Positions 18,101 to 27,784 of a stretch of DNA of 64,000 bases are shown here, in pieces. Source of the stretch: Vagococcus humatus (GTDB lineage Bacteria > Bacillota > Bacilli > Lactobacillales > Vagococcaceae); NCBI RefSeq assembly GCF_003950325.1, contig NZ_PXZH01000001.1, positions 124,001 through 188,000 of the forward strand. The letters run 5' to 3'. The notes beneath the pieces were generated by a model. The model was not told the DNA's origin. It saw only the letters and a program-made list of their open reading frames with translations, and searched no databases. The position numbers and the translations under genes were made by a program. The first letter of the stretch is position 1. Each line of letters begins with the position of its first letter.

Positions 18101-18773
18101 TTATTTAAAAGAAACCCCTCCTTATCTAGCAGTAATTGATTATAAATCTAGTCCTCACGGTTTAGATTATAAAAATTTGTATTACGGAATTGCTATGCAG
18201 ATGATTACCTATTTAGATGTCGCTTTATTAAATGCTAAAAAATTATTAGGAGAAACCCAAGTAAAACCAGCAGGTGCGTTTTATTTACATATTCAAAATC
18301 CCTTAGTCGATGGGTATACACAACCAGAACAGCAGCAAATTGAAAAATTGAAGAATTTTCAGTACAAAGGGTTGTTAGTAGAAGATGACCATTTGCTAGA
18401 GCAATTAGATGTGACTTTAGAGCCTAAAGAAAGTTCTTTAGTCTATCCTTATCAGATGAAAAAGAATGCTACTTATAGTTCTAAACAATATGTTAAAGAA
18501 GAAGAACTTGATTTATTAGTGAAACATAACCGGCGGAAGTTTAAAGAGGCAGGTTGTGCTATTTATGAAGGAAAGGTAAGATTAAACCCAGCTTATAGCC
18601 AACGTAAACGAATAGCTTGTGAGTATTGTCCTTTTAGAAGCGTCTGTCAATTTGATGTGATGTTAGAAGAAAACAACTATCACCGTTTAGAAAATCTATC
18701 TAAAGAAGATGTATTAGACCGGTTGTCTGTAGAAGAAAAGGGGGAAGAACATGACAACACACATACCAGTTAA
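15198..18773 (+). CDS. rexB: ATP-dependent helicase/nuclease subunit RexB (AddB)
   Basis: A 1191-residue subunit of the RexAB (AddAB) complex that resects double-strand breaks and loads RecA in the cytoplasm. The C-terminal nuclease has LAVIDYKSS as the catalytic strand. The iron-sulfur cysteines are visible as Cys819 and Cys1141, Cys1144, Cys1150 (CEYCPFRSVC). The N-terminal IYGPACCRHEQAL stands where AddB has its Walker A; the lysine/Ser-Thr signature is lost, as usual in the RexB branch. Ribosome binding site AAGGAAG. It overlaps rexA by 23 bases. Confidence 0.95.
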   Translation: MALQFIYGPACCRHEQALVAHATHWLQQDESHEVFYLVPNHVKFETEVSVLKQFRQATQSLENETVASTRLQVFSFTRLAWYFLQYTGMYPTNQLSEAGLHMLLRKILLDQKEALVAFQGEIDQPGFIGKLADLFLELQDSQIDVTDLEGFQAALGQSLQEKDLSKKLADFQLLYTAYLELLNEREVGSKELITSLANYLKKQDLSHIMFIVSGFSRLTVREKELIEALLEQAGEIKISLVMDEASVDQLPVPFDMFHDVKKMYYQLYHRARYLQVPVLRDQRLTPKNPEHSLVKLDQFWRQTQGVTPSQKQSVFVDKTQENIRIWQCESLYSEINQVATEIRKLVAEKHIRYQDIEILTRNLPLYELIIPPVFNRHHIPFYLNQNLEMKHHPFVELIDSLFLIHKRYFRYRDIMRFLRTELFIPRLEDNQLAEWEKVRDDYRLAVDLTENVVLAYGYEGSDWLKEEDWVYIPYEKQGEEDDFYQTVQQVSNQVRTDLAHALSPFFTQLEQATTGQEGASLLYHFLVEIGVEQMLRLWRDQCIEQGKLDEAKVHEQTWQAFIQLLDEYVEILGETAFDLAQFEQIILSGLEGLTYSKVPTAIDQVKVSSFDLVHSTKNKVTFVIGALDGELPKKIENKTLLSDEERQQFTEVLPENKYLVKQTTVDLFKEPYIAYLAFESSEEYLYVSYPSNSEHLKDCQASPYVTRIHQQFGVPVEIVEAEPHVTFSPDRISTWRQLVSDLTSVKRQAIENNQTVDMMWLALEKKAQQESSVAPIMKQVMSSLLFKNIPETLDKDLVEKIYGQNIHGSVSKFESFHLCEYRYFMTYGLKLRERDVFDLTPAVTGDFYHEALDIFVKQVIGQGLALKNLDEAEIEQLTLNVLQEVFGQSKFAILEASNRMRYIKYQLGKTIREMGHILQQQSQRSGMLPAQTEVLFGQIMSEQGLSGLVFDLDQEHQLHIRGKIDRVDYLKETPPYLAVIDYKSSPHGLDYKNLYYGIAMQMITYLDVALLNAKKLLGETQVKPAGAFYLHIQNPLVDGYTQPEQQQIEKLKNFQYKGLLVEDDHLLEQLDVTLEPKESSLVYPYQMKKNATYSSKQYVKEEELDLLVKHNRRKFKEAGCAIYEGKVRLNPAYSQRKRIACEYCPFRSVCQFDVMLEENNYHRLENLSKEDVLDRLSVEEKGEEHDNTHTS

Positions 18774-21700
18774 ACCTAATAATAGTCTATTTACTGACTC
18801 TCAGTGGCAGGCTATTTATGACTCAGGGGATAATTTGTTGATTTCAGCTTCAGCAGGTTCAGGCAAGACAATGGTCTTAGTACACCGAGTTATTGAAAAA
18901 ATTAAACAAGGGACTCATTTAGATGAATTACTGATTGTGACCTATACAGAAGCTGCGGCTAAAGAGATGAAAGAACGGATTCAAAAGGCCATTCAAGAAG
19001 CGATTAGTCAAGAAACGGATAGGGACACCAAACAGCATTTTATCGAACAAATTGCTAAAATTCCAACTGCTAATATTAGTACGCTACATGCCTTTTGTTT
19101 ACAAGTTATTCGGAAGTATTATTATCTAATCGATATTGATCCGGTGTTTCGACTATTAACAGATGAAACAGAAATGTTGTTGTTAGAAGAAGATGTTTGG
19201 GATGAATTACGAGAAGAATTATATGCTAGCATGCAGCAGCCTTTTTATGATTTAACGGAAAATTTTTCTAATGACCGAACTGATAGAGGATTAGAGCAAC
19301 TTATTTTTACTTTGCATAATTTTGCTCGTTCCCATCCAGATCCAGTGGCTTGGCTCACTGGCTTGTCTGATTTGTATGAAGTACCTGAAAGTCAACTGTT
19401 ATCAGACACTAAAATTTATCAAGAAGTTCTAAAGAAAACCCTTCACAGTACAGTGTTATCTGCGGCAAATCAAGGAAAATTAGCCCTTAGCTTAGTAGAC
19501 GGGGAAGAACAGCTTTTAAAAGTAAAAGAGATGTTACAAAAAGAACAACACTTGATGGATAATTTATTACAGTATATTGAAACAGATCAGTTAGACCAAG
19601 CTTATGAAGCAGTCACTGGTTTTGAATATGACCGGTTTAATGGTCCTAGAAAAAATGCTAAAAATGAAGCATATTACGACTCTTTAAAAGATTTATTCGA
19701 ACAAGTTAAACCGCTTCGGAATCAAAATAAAGAAACCATTCAAAAATTGGCTGATACTTTTTTTAAGGCTCCACCTAAAAAATTGCTAGAAATTATGGCA
19801 CAATCTAAAGACCGAGTGGCTACTCTTAGTTTAGTTTCCATTGAGTTTTATCAGCGGTTTAAGCGGCGAAAAAAAGAATTAAATTTAGTGGATTTTAATG
19901 ACTTAGAGCATTTTACCTTAGATATTTTAGCAACTTCAGGTGAACAAGGATTAGAACCATCAGAAGCTTCTCATTATTACCGAGAAAAGTTTTCTGAGGT
20001 GTTAGTAGATGAATATCAAGATATTAACCAACTCCAAGAGTCCTTACTCTATTGGTTACGAACGCCAGAGCCTGAGCCAGGAAATTTATTTATGGTAGGG
20101 GACGTTAAGCAGTCTATTTATTCTTTCCGTCTAGCAGATCCTTCTTTATTTATTGCCAAGTATCAAAAATTTGGGGAAAATCAGTCTGGCCGGCGGATTT
20201 TATTACAAGAAAATTTTAGATCGAGAAAAGAAGTGTTAAGCTTTACCAACTTTGTCTTTACCCAGTTAATGGACGAGGCGGTAGGTCAAATTGCTTATGA
20301 TCAGTCAGCGGAATTAGTTAATGGCTTCACCGAATTTCCTGAATCAGATCAGTTTCAGGTAGAGATGTTACTTTATGAAAAAGGAGCAGAAGTGACAGAA
20401 GATGTGGCAGATCTAACGATTGATTTTGAATTGGATGATAAAACTGAAGGGGAAACCCAACTAGTTGGACGGAAAATTCAAGAGTTGGTGACAAGTGGTT
20501 ATTTGATTTATGATAAGAAACTAAAAGAACAGCGGCCTGTTCGCTATAAAGATATTGTGTTATTAACGCCTACGAAAAAGAATAATCTAGTGTTACTGGA
20601 TCAATTTAATCAATTAGGCATTCCCTTGCATGTTAATGATACCCAAAACTACTTTCAAGCCACTGAAATTCAAACCATGGTTTCTTTGCTACAAATCATT
20701 GACAATCCGTATCAAGATATTCCGTTTGTCTCAGTTTTACGCTCACCAATCGTTGGGCTAAAAGAAAATGATTTAGGGATTATTCGGTTATATGAGAAAG
20801 AGCATGATTTTTATCAGGCAGTGTTGGCTTATTTAAAAGAAGCAGAACCCGATCAACCTCGTTATCAAAAACTTCGGCGATTCCATATTTTGTTTACTGA
20901 CTGGCGTGAACTAGCGAGAAGAAATCAGTTAGGCCAGCTTATTTGGCGAATTTATGAAGATACTGGCTTTTTAGATTTTGTAGCAGGGCTTCCAGCAGGT
21001 AAACAACGCCAAGCTAATTTACACGCTTTATATCACCGAGCGAATGCTTATGAAGAGATGAGTTTTAAAGGGCTATTTCAATTTGTTCGTTTTATTGAAA
21101 AAATGCAGGAAAAAAATAAGGATTTGGCAGAACCAACCACTATGTCAGAAGACGAAGATGCAGTTAGAGTGATGACTATTCATGCTTCAAAAGGTTTAGA
21201 GTTTCCAGTGGTGTTTGTACTAGATATGAGTCGACAGTTTAATACCCAAGATTTAAAAACTCGCTATGTTTTAGATGATAAGTTAGGGGCGGGGATTGAC
21301 TACATTGATACAGCAGCTCGGGAAGTGTATGAAAGTTTACCTAAAATGGCGTTAAAAGTCTTTAAACGGCAAAAATTATTAGCAGAAGAAATGCGGAAAT
21401 TATATGTGGCGTTGACTCGGGCAGAACAAAAACTATTTTTAGTTGGAACAGTGGCCAGTCAAGAAAAAGCTTGGCAACGTTGGTGTCAAGTGGGAGAAGC
21501 TCATCAACGAGTACTACCAGAAGATATCCGGCTAAAATGCCAAAATTTACTGGACTGGGTAGGGTATACTTTAGTTCGTCATGAAATAGCAGACAACATG
21601 CAGCAAGAGTATCCGGTGATTAAATTAGCTGATTTGTATCACTATCCTGTGTCATTTCAGATTAAATTTTATCAGCCACAGGACATAGCTAAATTAGCTA

Positions 21701-22524
21701 ATTCTAAGGAAAACTTAGATCAATCAGCTGTTTTATTAGACCGTAAAGATTTAGATGAAAGACTGTATCAACAGGCTTACAAGCGGCTAACTTATCACTA
21801 TCCCTATCAGTTAGCTAGCCAAACAACTAGTTATCAAAGTGTGTCTGAAATTAAACGAGTCTTTGAAGACCCTGATAATGTGGATTTATTGTCACTAGAT
21901 TTACAAGAAAGACAACCTAGAGGTAAAAATCGTTTTACAGAAGAACAACTAGCAGTGCCTAAATTTTTATCCCAGAAAAAACAAGTGACAGCTGCTGAAA
22001 TTGGAACAGCCACTCACTTATTATTGCAACAAGTTCCTTTAGATAAAACACCAGATGAACAGCTATTTGTAACATTAGCTCAGCAATTGATTGAACAAAA
22101 AATCATGTCAGAAGAAGTAGTTCAACACATTGATTTTTCTCAGTTAGTGGCGTTTTTTAATAGTGAATTTGGTCAGTTTATGGTAGAACATCATCAACAC
22201 ATAGTAAGAGAGCAACCTTTTTCAATGTTGATGCGACCTGAAAATCTATTTCAAGATTATCCTGAAAATGAACAAGATGATGTCCTAATTCACGGAATTA
22301 TTGACGGGTATATTCAACTACCGGATCAATTGATTTTATATGATTATAAAACTGATTTTGTTAACCCTTCTAATTTGTCAGAAAATCTTTTAACTCTCAA
22401 GAAAAGATATCAAGGACAACTTTATTTGTATAAACAAGCCTTAGAAAAAGCAACTGGTAAACCAGTCACCAGTGTTCGGCTGATTTTATTACAAGCTAAT
22501 CAAGCTTTAGAAATGTTAACTTAG
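18751..22524 (+). CDS. rexA: ATP-dependent helicase/nuclease subunit RexA (AddA)
   Basis: A 1257-residue UvrD-like helicase fused to a RecB-type nuclease, partner of RexB. Motif I is ISASAGSGKTMVLVHRV (residues 31-47), motif II VDEYQDINQLQ, and motif VI VALTRAEQKLF. The C-terminal nuclease carries GIIDGYIQ and LILYDYKTD. The start ATG 18751 follows GGGGAAG inside rexB, so the subunits are translationally coupled. No SOS box is seen upstream of rexB, although DNA repair genes often have one. Confidence 0.97.
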   Translation: MTTHIPVKPNNSLFTDSQWQAIYDSGDNLLISASAGSGKTMVLVHRVIEKIKQGTHLDELLIVTYTEAAAKEMKERIQKAIQEAISQETDRDTKQHFIEQIAKIPTANISTLHAFCLQVIRKYYYLIDIDPVFRLLTDETEMLLLEEDVWDELREELYASMQQPFYDLTENFSNDRTDRGLEQLIFTLHNFARSHPDPVAWLTGLSDLYEVPESQLLSDTKIYQEVLKKTLHSTVLSAANQGKLALSLVDGEEQLLKVKEMLQKEQHLMDNLLQYIETDQLDQAYEAVTGFEYDRFNGPRKNAKNEAYYDSLKDLFEQVKPLRNQNKETIQKLADTFFKAPPKKLLEIMAQSKDRVATLSLVSIEFYQRFKRRKKELNLVDFNDLEHFTLDILATSGEQGLEPSEASHYYREKFSEVLVDEYQDINQLQESLLYWLRTPEPEPGNLFMVGDVKQSIYSFRLADPSLFIAKYQKFGENQSGRRILLQENFRSRKEVLSFTNFVFTQLMDEAVGQIAYDQSAELVNGFTEFPESDQFQVEMLLYEKGAEVTEDVADLTIDFELDDKTEGETQLVGRKIQELVTSGYLIYDKKLKEQRPVRYKDIVLLTPTKKNNLVLLDQFNQLGIPLHVNDTQNYFQATEIQTMVSLLQIIDNPYQDIPFVSVLRSPIVGLKENDLGIIRLYEKEHDFYQAVLAYLKEAEPDQPRYQKLRRFHILFTDWRELARRNQLGQLIWRIYEDTGFLDFVAGLPAGKQRQANLHALYHRANAYEEMSFKGLFQFVRFIEKMQEKNKDLAEPTTMSEDEDAVRVMTIHASKGLEFPVVFVLDMSRQFNTQDLKTRYVLDDKLGAGIDYIDTAAREVYESLPKMALKVFKRQKLLAEEMRKLYVALTRAEQKLFLVGTVASQEKAWQRWCQVGEAHQRVLPEDIRLKCQNLLDWVGYTLVRHEIADNMQQEYPVIKLADLYHYPVSFQIKFYQPQDIAKLANSKENLDQSAVLLDRKDLDERLYQQAYKRLTYHYPYQLASQTTSYQSVSEIKRVFEDPDNVDLLSLDLQERQPRGKNRFTEEQLAVPKFLSQKKQVTAAEIGTATHLLLQQVPLDKTPDEQLFVTLAQQLIEQKIMSEEVVQHIDFSQLVAFFNSEFGQFMVEHHQHIVREQPFSMLMRPENLFQDYPENEQDDVLIHGIIDGYIQLPDQLILYDYKTDFVNPSNLSENLLTLKKRYQGQLYLYKQALEKATGKPVTSVRLILLQANQALEMLT

Positions 22525-22532
22525 TATAAGAA

Positions 22533-22571
22533 AACCCAATGCCTAACACAAATAGGCATTGGGTTATTTTT
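22533..22571. terminator. Bidirectional terminator between rexA and the tetR gene
   Basis: A 12-bp stem AACCCAATGCCT/AGGCATTGGGTT with T-rich flanks on both strands. The tetR stop codon lies inside it. Confidence 0.85.
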
Positions 22572-23160
22572 CTACCTCAATACCTAAGACGGTTAAGTGG
22601 CCATTTCCGACTAGTTTAATGACTAATTTAGCCATATGTTCTGGTGGAAAGTCAGAGTCAGTTTTGACCCACCAGTGAACGGTTCCGATAAAAATAGAGG
22701 TCATGTATTCAATGATAAAATCAATCGGCACTTCCATATCACTTTCAGTTATTTTTAGTTTGCTAAAAATTTCTTCGTATTGACTGTATAACAGGTCTGA
22801 CAGTTTTTCTCTAAAAAGTAAGGCAGAGGTTCCTTCTGTTAAAGTCAGGAAAAACTCTTGGTTATGTCTAATTTTTTTAAAGACTTGAGTTAATGATAGT
22901 TGCACTTTTTTTAGTTGTAAGGAATTTCCTTCAATAACAGGAATTGAATTTAAAATACTAGCAAAAGAATCTACTGCTAAAAGTAGCAGTTGCTCATATA
23001 AATCTTTTTTATCTTTAAAATGAGCATAGAAAGTGGCTCGGTTAATCATAGCTTTATCAGCAATATCTTGAATCGTAATGCTATCGTAGCCTTTTTCTTC
23101 AATGAGCTGAATAAAAGCTTCTACAATTAATTTTTTAGTTCGTCTAACCCTTAAATCCAT
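22564..23160 (-). CDS. TetR/AcrR-family transcriptional regulator
   Basis: A 198-residue repressor with the N-terminal TetR helix-turn-helix (SITIQDIADKAMINRATFYAHFKDKKDLYEQ split over residues 32-62) and a helical ligand domain of the TetR_C branch seen in DhaS-like proteins. The start at 23160 (MDLRVRRTKK) has AAGGAGAG; an upstream extension to 23235 would have no site. It is divergent from the 1412-aa activase-like gene, with a perfect inverted repeat in its own leader, so autoregulation and control of that neighbour are likely. The ligand is unknown. Confidence 0.9.
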   Translation of the reverse strand: MDLRVRRTKKLIVEAFIQLIEEKGYDSITIQDIADKAMINRATFYAHFKDKKDLYEQLLLLAVDSFASILNSIPVIEGNSLQLKKVQLSLTQVFKKIRHNQEFFLTLTEGTSALLFREKLSDLLYSQYEEIFSKLKITESDMEVPIDFIIEYMTSIFIGTVHWWVKTDSDFPPEHMAKLVIKLVGNGHLTVLGIEVEK

Positions 23161-23195
23161 GTTTTTCTCTCCTTTATTGTGAAAAAAATAGCTAA

Positions 23196-23228
23196 TTAAG
23201 CAACATATTTTATTAATCTGTTGCTTAA
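23196..23228 (-). promoter_or_regulatory. Inverted repeat, candidate TetR operator
   Basis: TTAAGCAACA and TGTTGCTTAA are perfect 10-base arms separated by 13 bases, between the tetR promoter and its ATG. A third copy of the core, TGTTGCTTA, lies at 23319-23327 nearer the divergent gene. The size and place fit a TetR-family operator. It could also form an RNA hairpin in the tetR leader. Confidence 0.55.
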
Positions 23229-23252
23229 CCCACAAAAATTGAAATTTTGATG

Positions 23253-23281
23253 ATTGTAAAATGTAGGATTTCTTTTTACAA
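23253..23281 (-). promoter_or_regulatory. Probable promoter of the tetR gene
   Basis: On the minus strand TTGTAA (4 of 6) and TACAAT (5 of 6) with a 17-base spacer. The inverted repeat at 23196-23228 follows about 25 bases downstream. Confidence 0.55.
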
Positions 23282-23388
23282 TAATTATATCAAACAAATT
23301 GTCTGTTATTCAACAAGGTGTTGCTTATTTGTAGTTTAGCAGCGACTTTGAGACAATAGTAGTTGGAAAAGAGGATGGAGGTCAGAAG

Positions 23389-26300
23389 ATGAATTATATA
23401 GCAGGTATTGATGTAGGTTCGACGACTGTAAAATTGGTAATCCTCGATGAGCAGTATCATACAATCTTTAGTCAATATGAACGACATTATTCCGATGTGA
23501 AAACAGCGGTTGAAAAAATTGTAACAGAAGGGATGAGGCAGATGGATGCCAATATTCCTTTAAAATTAAGTATTACCGGTTCTGGTGGGATTGGTCTTTC
23601 CGAGGTATTAGACATTCCCTTTATTCAGGAAGTAATTGCTTGTACAAAAACCGTTGAAACCCTAATTCCTGAAACGGATGTGGCAATCGAGCTTGGGGGA
23701 GAAGACGCTAAAATCACTTATTTTAACGGAGCCTTAGAGCAACGGATGAACGGAACTTGTGCTGGAGGAACAGGCGCATTTATTGACCAAATGGCTGTGC
23801 TACTTAAAACAGATGCAGCGGGCATGAATGAACTGGCTAAAAATTATGAGCGAATTTATCCGATTGCGTCTCGTTGCGGGGTTTTTGCTAAGACAGATGT
23901 TCAGCCGTTGATTAATGAAGGGGCAAGAAAAGAAGATATAGCTGCGAGTATTTTCCAAGCAGTGGTCAATCAGACTATCGCCGGTTTAGCTGCTGGACGG
24001 AAAATTCAAGGAAATGTCGCCTTTTTAGGTGGCCCTTTGTATTTTATGAGTGAATTACGGCAACGGTTCATTGAAACCCTAGATTTAACCCGTGAGGAAG
24101 TTATTTTCCCAGATCATTCTCAATTATTTGTGGCTTACGGAGCAGCTCTTTATGCTAGAGAGAATGACAAAACCCTTACACTACAAACCTTAGTGACTCG
24201 GTTAAAAGAAGATCACACCGAGCAACTGAGACCCACTCATAGTTTGACTCCTTTATTTAAAGATGAAGCAGAGTTAAAAGCATTTCGTCAAAGACACCAA
24301 GAAGCCACGGTACATTATGCTAATTTAAGTGAGCATAAAGGAGTGACTTACTTAGGGATTGATGCAGGTTCGACTACGACAAAAGCCGTCTTAATGAATG
24401 AAAAAAATGAGATTTTATATGATTTTTATGGCAATAACAATGGTCAGCCTTTAGAAACCACTATTCGTATTTTATTAGATATTTATCAAAAGTTACCAAA
24501 AGAGGCTTATATTGGTAAGGTCGCAACGACAGGTTACGGGGAACATCTGATTAAACATGCCCTTAAAATAGACATGGGAGAGGTAGAAACCATGGCTCAC
24601 TACAAGGCAGCTAATTATTTTTTACCAGGTGTTGATTTTATTTTAGATATTGGTGGCCAAGATATGAAAGCCATGCGAATGAAACAAGGGGTACTCAGTT
24701 CCATTTTACTAAATGAAGCTTGTTCATCTGGATGTGGTTCATTTATCGAAACTTTTGCGAAATCATTGAATTATGAAGTAGAAGATTTTGCTAAAGAAGC
24801 TTTAGCTGCCACTCATCCAGTAGATTTAGGTTCTCGTTGTACCGTTTTCATGAATTCAAAAGTAAAACAAGTCCAAAAAGAAGGAGCCTCTGTAGGAGAT
24901 ATTTCTGCAGGTCTTTCTTATTCTGTGATTAAAAATGCTATTTATAAAGTGATTAAAATTCGCCGACCTGAAGAATTAGGAAAAAAAATTGTGTGTCAAG
25001 GTGGGACTTTTTATAATGAAGCCGTTCTTCGGGCGTTTGAGTTAGTCAGTGGGAGAGAAGTGGTTAGGCCAACAATTGCGGGCTTAATGGGAGCGTACGG
25101 AGCAGCAATTATTGCTAAAGAAAATACCCAGCCAGGGGACCGAACTACTTTGTTATCTCAAGCTGAGTTAGAAAGTTTAACAGCTAAAAATGAATTTACT
25201 CCTTGTGGCTTGTGTGAAAATAACTGCTTACTTACAGTAACAGTCTTTTCTGATGGCCGGCAGTTTATTACAGGTAATCGCTGTGAAAGAGGAGCTAGAG
25301 TTCAAAGGACCACTCAAGATAAAAAAATCAACTTGGTGGATTATAAATATAAAAAACTCTTTCAGTATCGTTCATTAAAAAGAAAAGAAGCATTTCGCGG
25401 AGAAATTGGGATTCCTCGTGTATTAAACATGTATGAAAACTATCCGTTATGGCACACCATTTTTTCTGATTTAGGTTTTCGGACGGTGTTATCTCCTCGT
25501 TCGAACAAAGAGGTTTACGAAAAAGGAATGGATAGTATTCCTAGTGATACAGTGTGTTATCCTGCTAAAATTTCCCATGGTCATGTTCAAGGATTGATTG
25601 ATAAAGGCCTTTCTTTAATCTTTTATCCAGGAGTTATTTTTGAGCGACAAGAGTCTAAACAAGCAGACAATCATTTTAACTGTCCTGTTGTACAAAGTTA
25701 TACCGATGTGATTAAAAATAATGTTGATGATTTAAGGACGAAAAAAATAGATTACCGGAATCCTTTTGTGAATTTAGATAATGAAGAAGCCTTAACTCAA
25801 GTGTTATGGGATACATTTAAAGATTTTGGAATTTCTAAACAAGAGATGAAACAGGCAGTTCGTCATGGTTATCAAGAAATGGATCAATTTAAGGCAGATA
25901 TCCAGCAAAAAGGGGAAGAATGTTTAGCCAGACTAAACCAGACAGGAGAAAAAGCTATTGTGTTAGCCGGTCGCCCTTATCATATTGACCCTGAAATTAA
26001 TCATGGCATTGCCAATGTGATTACTCAAGAAGGCTTTCATGTTTTAACGGAAGACAGTTTGTCTCATTTAGAAGATGTGGCTGGTTTAAGAGTGGTCAAT
26101 CAGTGGGTCTACCACTCCAGATTATATGCAGCAGCTAAAGTGGTGGCTAAGTCTCCCCAACTTGAAATGGTTCAATTGAACTCATTTGGTTGTGGGTTAG
26201 ACGCGGTAACAACCGATCAAGTGGAAGAAATATTAGAACAATACGGCAAAGTCTATACCGTTTTAAAAATCGATGAAGGCTCTAACTTAGGAGCTATACG

Positions 26301-27627
26301 GATTAGATTACGCTCGTTGAAGGCCTCAATTAAAGAGCGAGATAAAAAGAATATAATACCAGAAAAACGCTACGACATGCCTGAAAAAATAACTTTTACA
26401 AAAGATATGCGGAAAAAACATACCTTACTACTACCAATGCTTAGTCCGATTCATCAAGCGGGTCTAGTTGATACTGCCCTAAACGCTTCAGGCTATCAAG
26501 TGGTGTGCTTACCAGCAGAAGATCCTAAAGCTATGGATGTTGGCTTAAAATATGTCAACAACGATGCTTGTTATCCTGCCATTATCTCTATTGGACAACT
26601 CATTGAAGCTTTGCAAAGTGGGGCATACGACTTAACCAAAGTAAGTGTAATGATGACCCAAACAGGCGGAGGTTGCCGGGCAACTAATTATATTCCTCTA
26701 CTTAGAAAAGCCCTAGATGAAGCTGGTTTTTCTAATGTTCCAGTGGTGTCTGTTTCTATGGGGAATAAAGGTGTAGAATCTAATCCTGGTTTCAAATTAA
26801 CCTTGCCTTTGATGAAACGCTTAGCTATCGCCTTTTTATATGGAGATTTGTTTGAGCGAGTAGTTTACCGCACGCGACCTTACGAATTAGTGGAAGGAAG
26901 CGTTGATGAGTTACATCAAACTTGGTTAGCTAAGATAAAAGATAATGTTGAGAATGGTTCTTTTAGACAGTTTAATAAATGGATGAAAGAGATTGTCCAA
27001 GATTTTGACCGCATTCCTTTACATGAGGTAACCAAACCTAAAGTAGGGGTAGTTGGCGAGATTTTAGTGAAATATTCACCCATTGCTAATAACGACATTG
27101 TTCGTTTGTTAGAAGCTGAAGGAGCAGAGGTAGTTGTGCCAGACATAGCAGGATTTATGCTTTATTCCATGTATAATCAAATTTGGAAGCACGATCAACT
27201 AGGCCTTCCTATTAAAAATAAATGGTTGGCAACTTTTGGGATTGAGTGTATTGAACGTTGTCAAAAACCGATGAGCCAAGCTTTAGAAAATTCTCAGCGT
27301 TTTAGAGGATTAGATTCTATTTATGATTTGGCAGATGAAGCACAGACTGTTTTATCCATTGGAAACCATACAGGAGAAGGTTGGTTTTTAACTGGGGAGA
27401 TGATGGCGTTACTTCATCATGATGTTAATAATATTGTTTGTCTACAACCCTTTGGCTGCTTACCTAATCATATTGTTGGAAAAGGGGTTGTAAAAGAATT
27501 ACGGCGACGTTTTCCAAAAGCGAATATTTCACCGATTGACTATGATCCAGGAGCTTCTATTGTTAATCAGTTAAATCGTATTCGACTAATGATGGCTACA
27601 GCTAAAAAAGCTTGCGAAATCCATTAA
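23389..27627 (+). CDS. 2-hydroxyacyl-CoA dehydratase activase-like protein (BadF/BcrA ATPase x2, DUF2229)
   Basis: A 1412-residue protein. Two ASKHA ATPase domains lie in tandem: residues 1 to about 290 ([14 protein letters not shown], then [11 protein letters not shown]) and about 318-590 ([13 protein letters not shown], then [11 protein letters not shown]); each carries cysteines of the kind that hold a shared iron-sulfur cluster in HgdC-type activators. A DUF2229 region (about 640-880, with [10 protein letters not shown]) and a C-terminal HgdB-like part (about 1000-1400, NNDACYPAI) follow. Activators pass one electron to 2-hydroxyacyl-CoA dehydratases in anaerobes. This large fused form is widespread in Firmicutes, but its own function is not known. 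No dehydratase is encoded nearby. Ribosome binding site GGAGGT. Confidence 0.85.
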   Translation: MNYIAGIDVGSTTVKLVILDEQYHTIFSQYERHYSDVKTAVEKIVTEGMRQMDANIPLKLSITGSGGIGLSEVLDIPFIQEVIACTKTVETLIPETDVAIELGGEDAKITYFNGALEQRMNGTCAGGTGAFIDQMAVLLKTDAAGMNELAKNYERIYPIASRCGVFAKTDVQPLINEGARKEDIAASIFQAVVNQTIAGLAAGRKIQGNVAFLGGPLYFMSELRQRFIETLDLTREEVIFPDHSQLFVAYGAALYARENDKTLTLQTLVTRLKEDHTEQLRPTHSLTPLFKDEAELKAFRQRHQEATVHYANLSEHKGVTYLGIDAGSTTTKAVLMNEKNEILYDFYGNNNGQPLETTIRILLDIYQKLPKEAYIGKVATTGYGEHLIKHALKIDMGEVETMAHYKAANYFLPGVDFILDIGGQDMKAMRMKQGVLSSILLNEACSSGCGSFIETFAKSLNYEVEDFAKEALAATHPVDLGSRCTVFMNSKVKQVQKEGASVGDISAGLSYSVIKNAIYKVIKIRRPEELGKKIVCQGGTFYNEAVLRAFELVSGREVVRPTIAGLMGAYGAAIIAKENTQPGDRTTLLSQAELESLTAKNEFTPCGLCENNCLLTVTVFSDGRQFITGNRCERGARVQRTTQDKKINLVDYKYKKLFQYRSLKRKEAFRGEIGIPRVLNMYENYPLWHTIFSDLGFRTVLSPRSNKEVYEKGMDSIPSDTVCYPAKISHGHVQGLIDKGLSLIFYPGVIFERQESKQADNHFNCPVVQSYTDVIKNNVDDLRTKKIDYRNPFVNLDNEEALTQVLWDTFKDFGISKQEMKQAVRHGYQEMDQFKADIQQKGEECLARLNQTGEKAIVLAGRPYHIDPEINHGIANVITQEGFHVLTEDSLSHLEDVAGLRVVNQWVYHSRLYAAAKVVAKSPQLEMVQLNSFGCGLDAVTTDQVEEILEQYGKVYTVLKIDEGSNLGAIRIRLRSLKASIKERDKKNIIPEKRYDMPEKITFTKDMRKKHTLLLPMLSPIHQAGLVDTALNASGYQVVCLPAEDPKAMDVGLKYVNNDACYPAIISIGQLIEALQSGAYDLTKVSVMMTQTGGGCRATNYIPLLRKALDEAGFSNVPVVSVSMGNKGVESNPGFKLTLPLMKRLAIAFLYGDLFERVVYRTRPYELVEGSVDELHQTWLAKIKDNVENGSFRQFNKWMKEIVQDFDRIPLHEVTKPKVGVVGEILVKYSPIANNDIVRLLEAEGAEVVVPDIAGFMLYSMYNQIWKHDQLGLPIKNKWLATFGIECIERCQKPMSQALENSQRFRGLDSIYDLADEAQTVLSIGNHTGEGWFLTGEMMALLHHDVNNIVCLQPFGCLPNHIVGKGVVKELRRRFPKANISPIDYDPGASIVNQLNRIRLMMATAKKACEIH

Positions 27628-27663
27628 AAAAAAGCTTTCGGTATTTTCCGAAAGCTTTTTTAG
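27626..27663 (+). terminator. Intrinsic terminator after the activase-like gene
   Basis: An 11-bp stem AAAGCTTTCGG/CCGAAAGCTTT with six T residues, overlapping the stop codon. Confidence 0.9.
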
Positions 27664-27695
27664 CAAGAATAGTCGTTAATTTTTTCACAGGGTAT

Positions 27696-27723
27696 TTGAG
27701 TTTTTGTCTATACCAGTTATAAT
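27696..27723 (+). promoter_or_regulatory. Promoter of the GntR gene
   Basis: TTGAGT (4 of 6) and a perfect TATAAT with a 16-base spacer, about 60 bases before the GntR ATG. Confidence 0.7.
27704..27717 (+). promoter_or_regulatory. HutC/NagR-type (dre-like) operator in the GntR promoter
   Basis: TTGTCTATACCAGT holds the core GTCTATAC, which fits the GT-N-TA-N-AC pattern of the HutC subfamily and resembles the dre sites of NagR/DasR. It fills the spacer between -35 and -10, so bound protein would block polymerase. This points to autorepression. Confidence 0.55.
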
Positions 27724-27784
27724 AGAGACAGCTTTTTATTTCAGCTTAAAACACTTATCTGTCAAGATAAAGGAGTAATGATAA

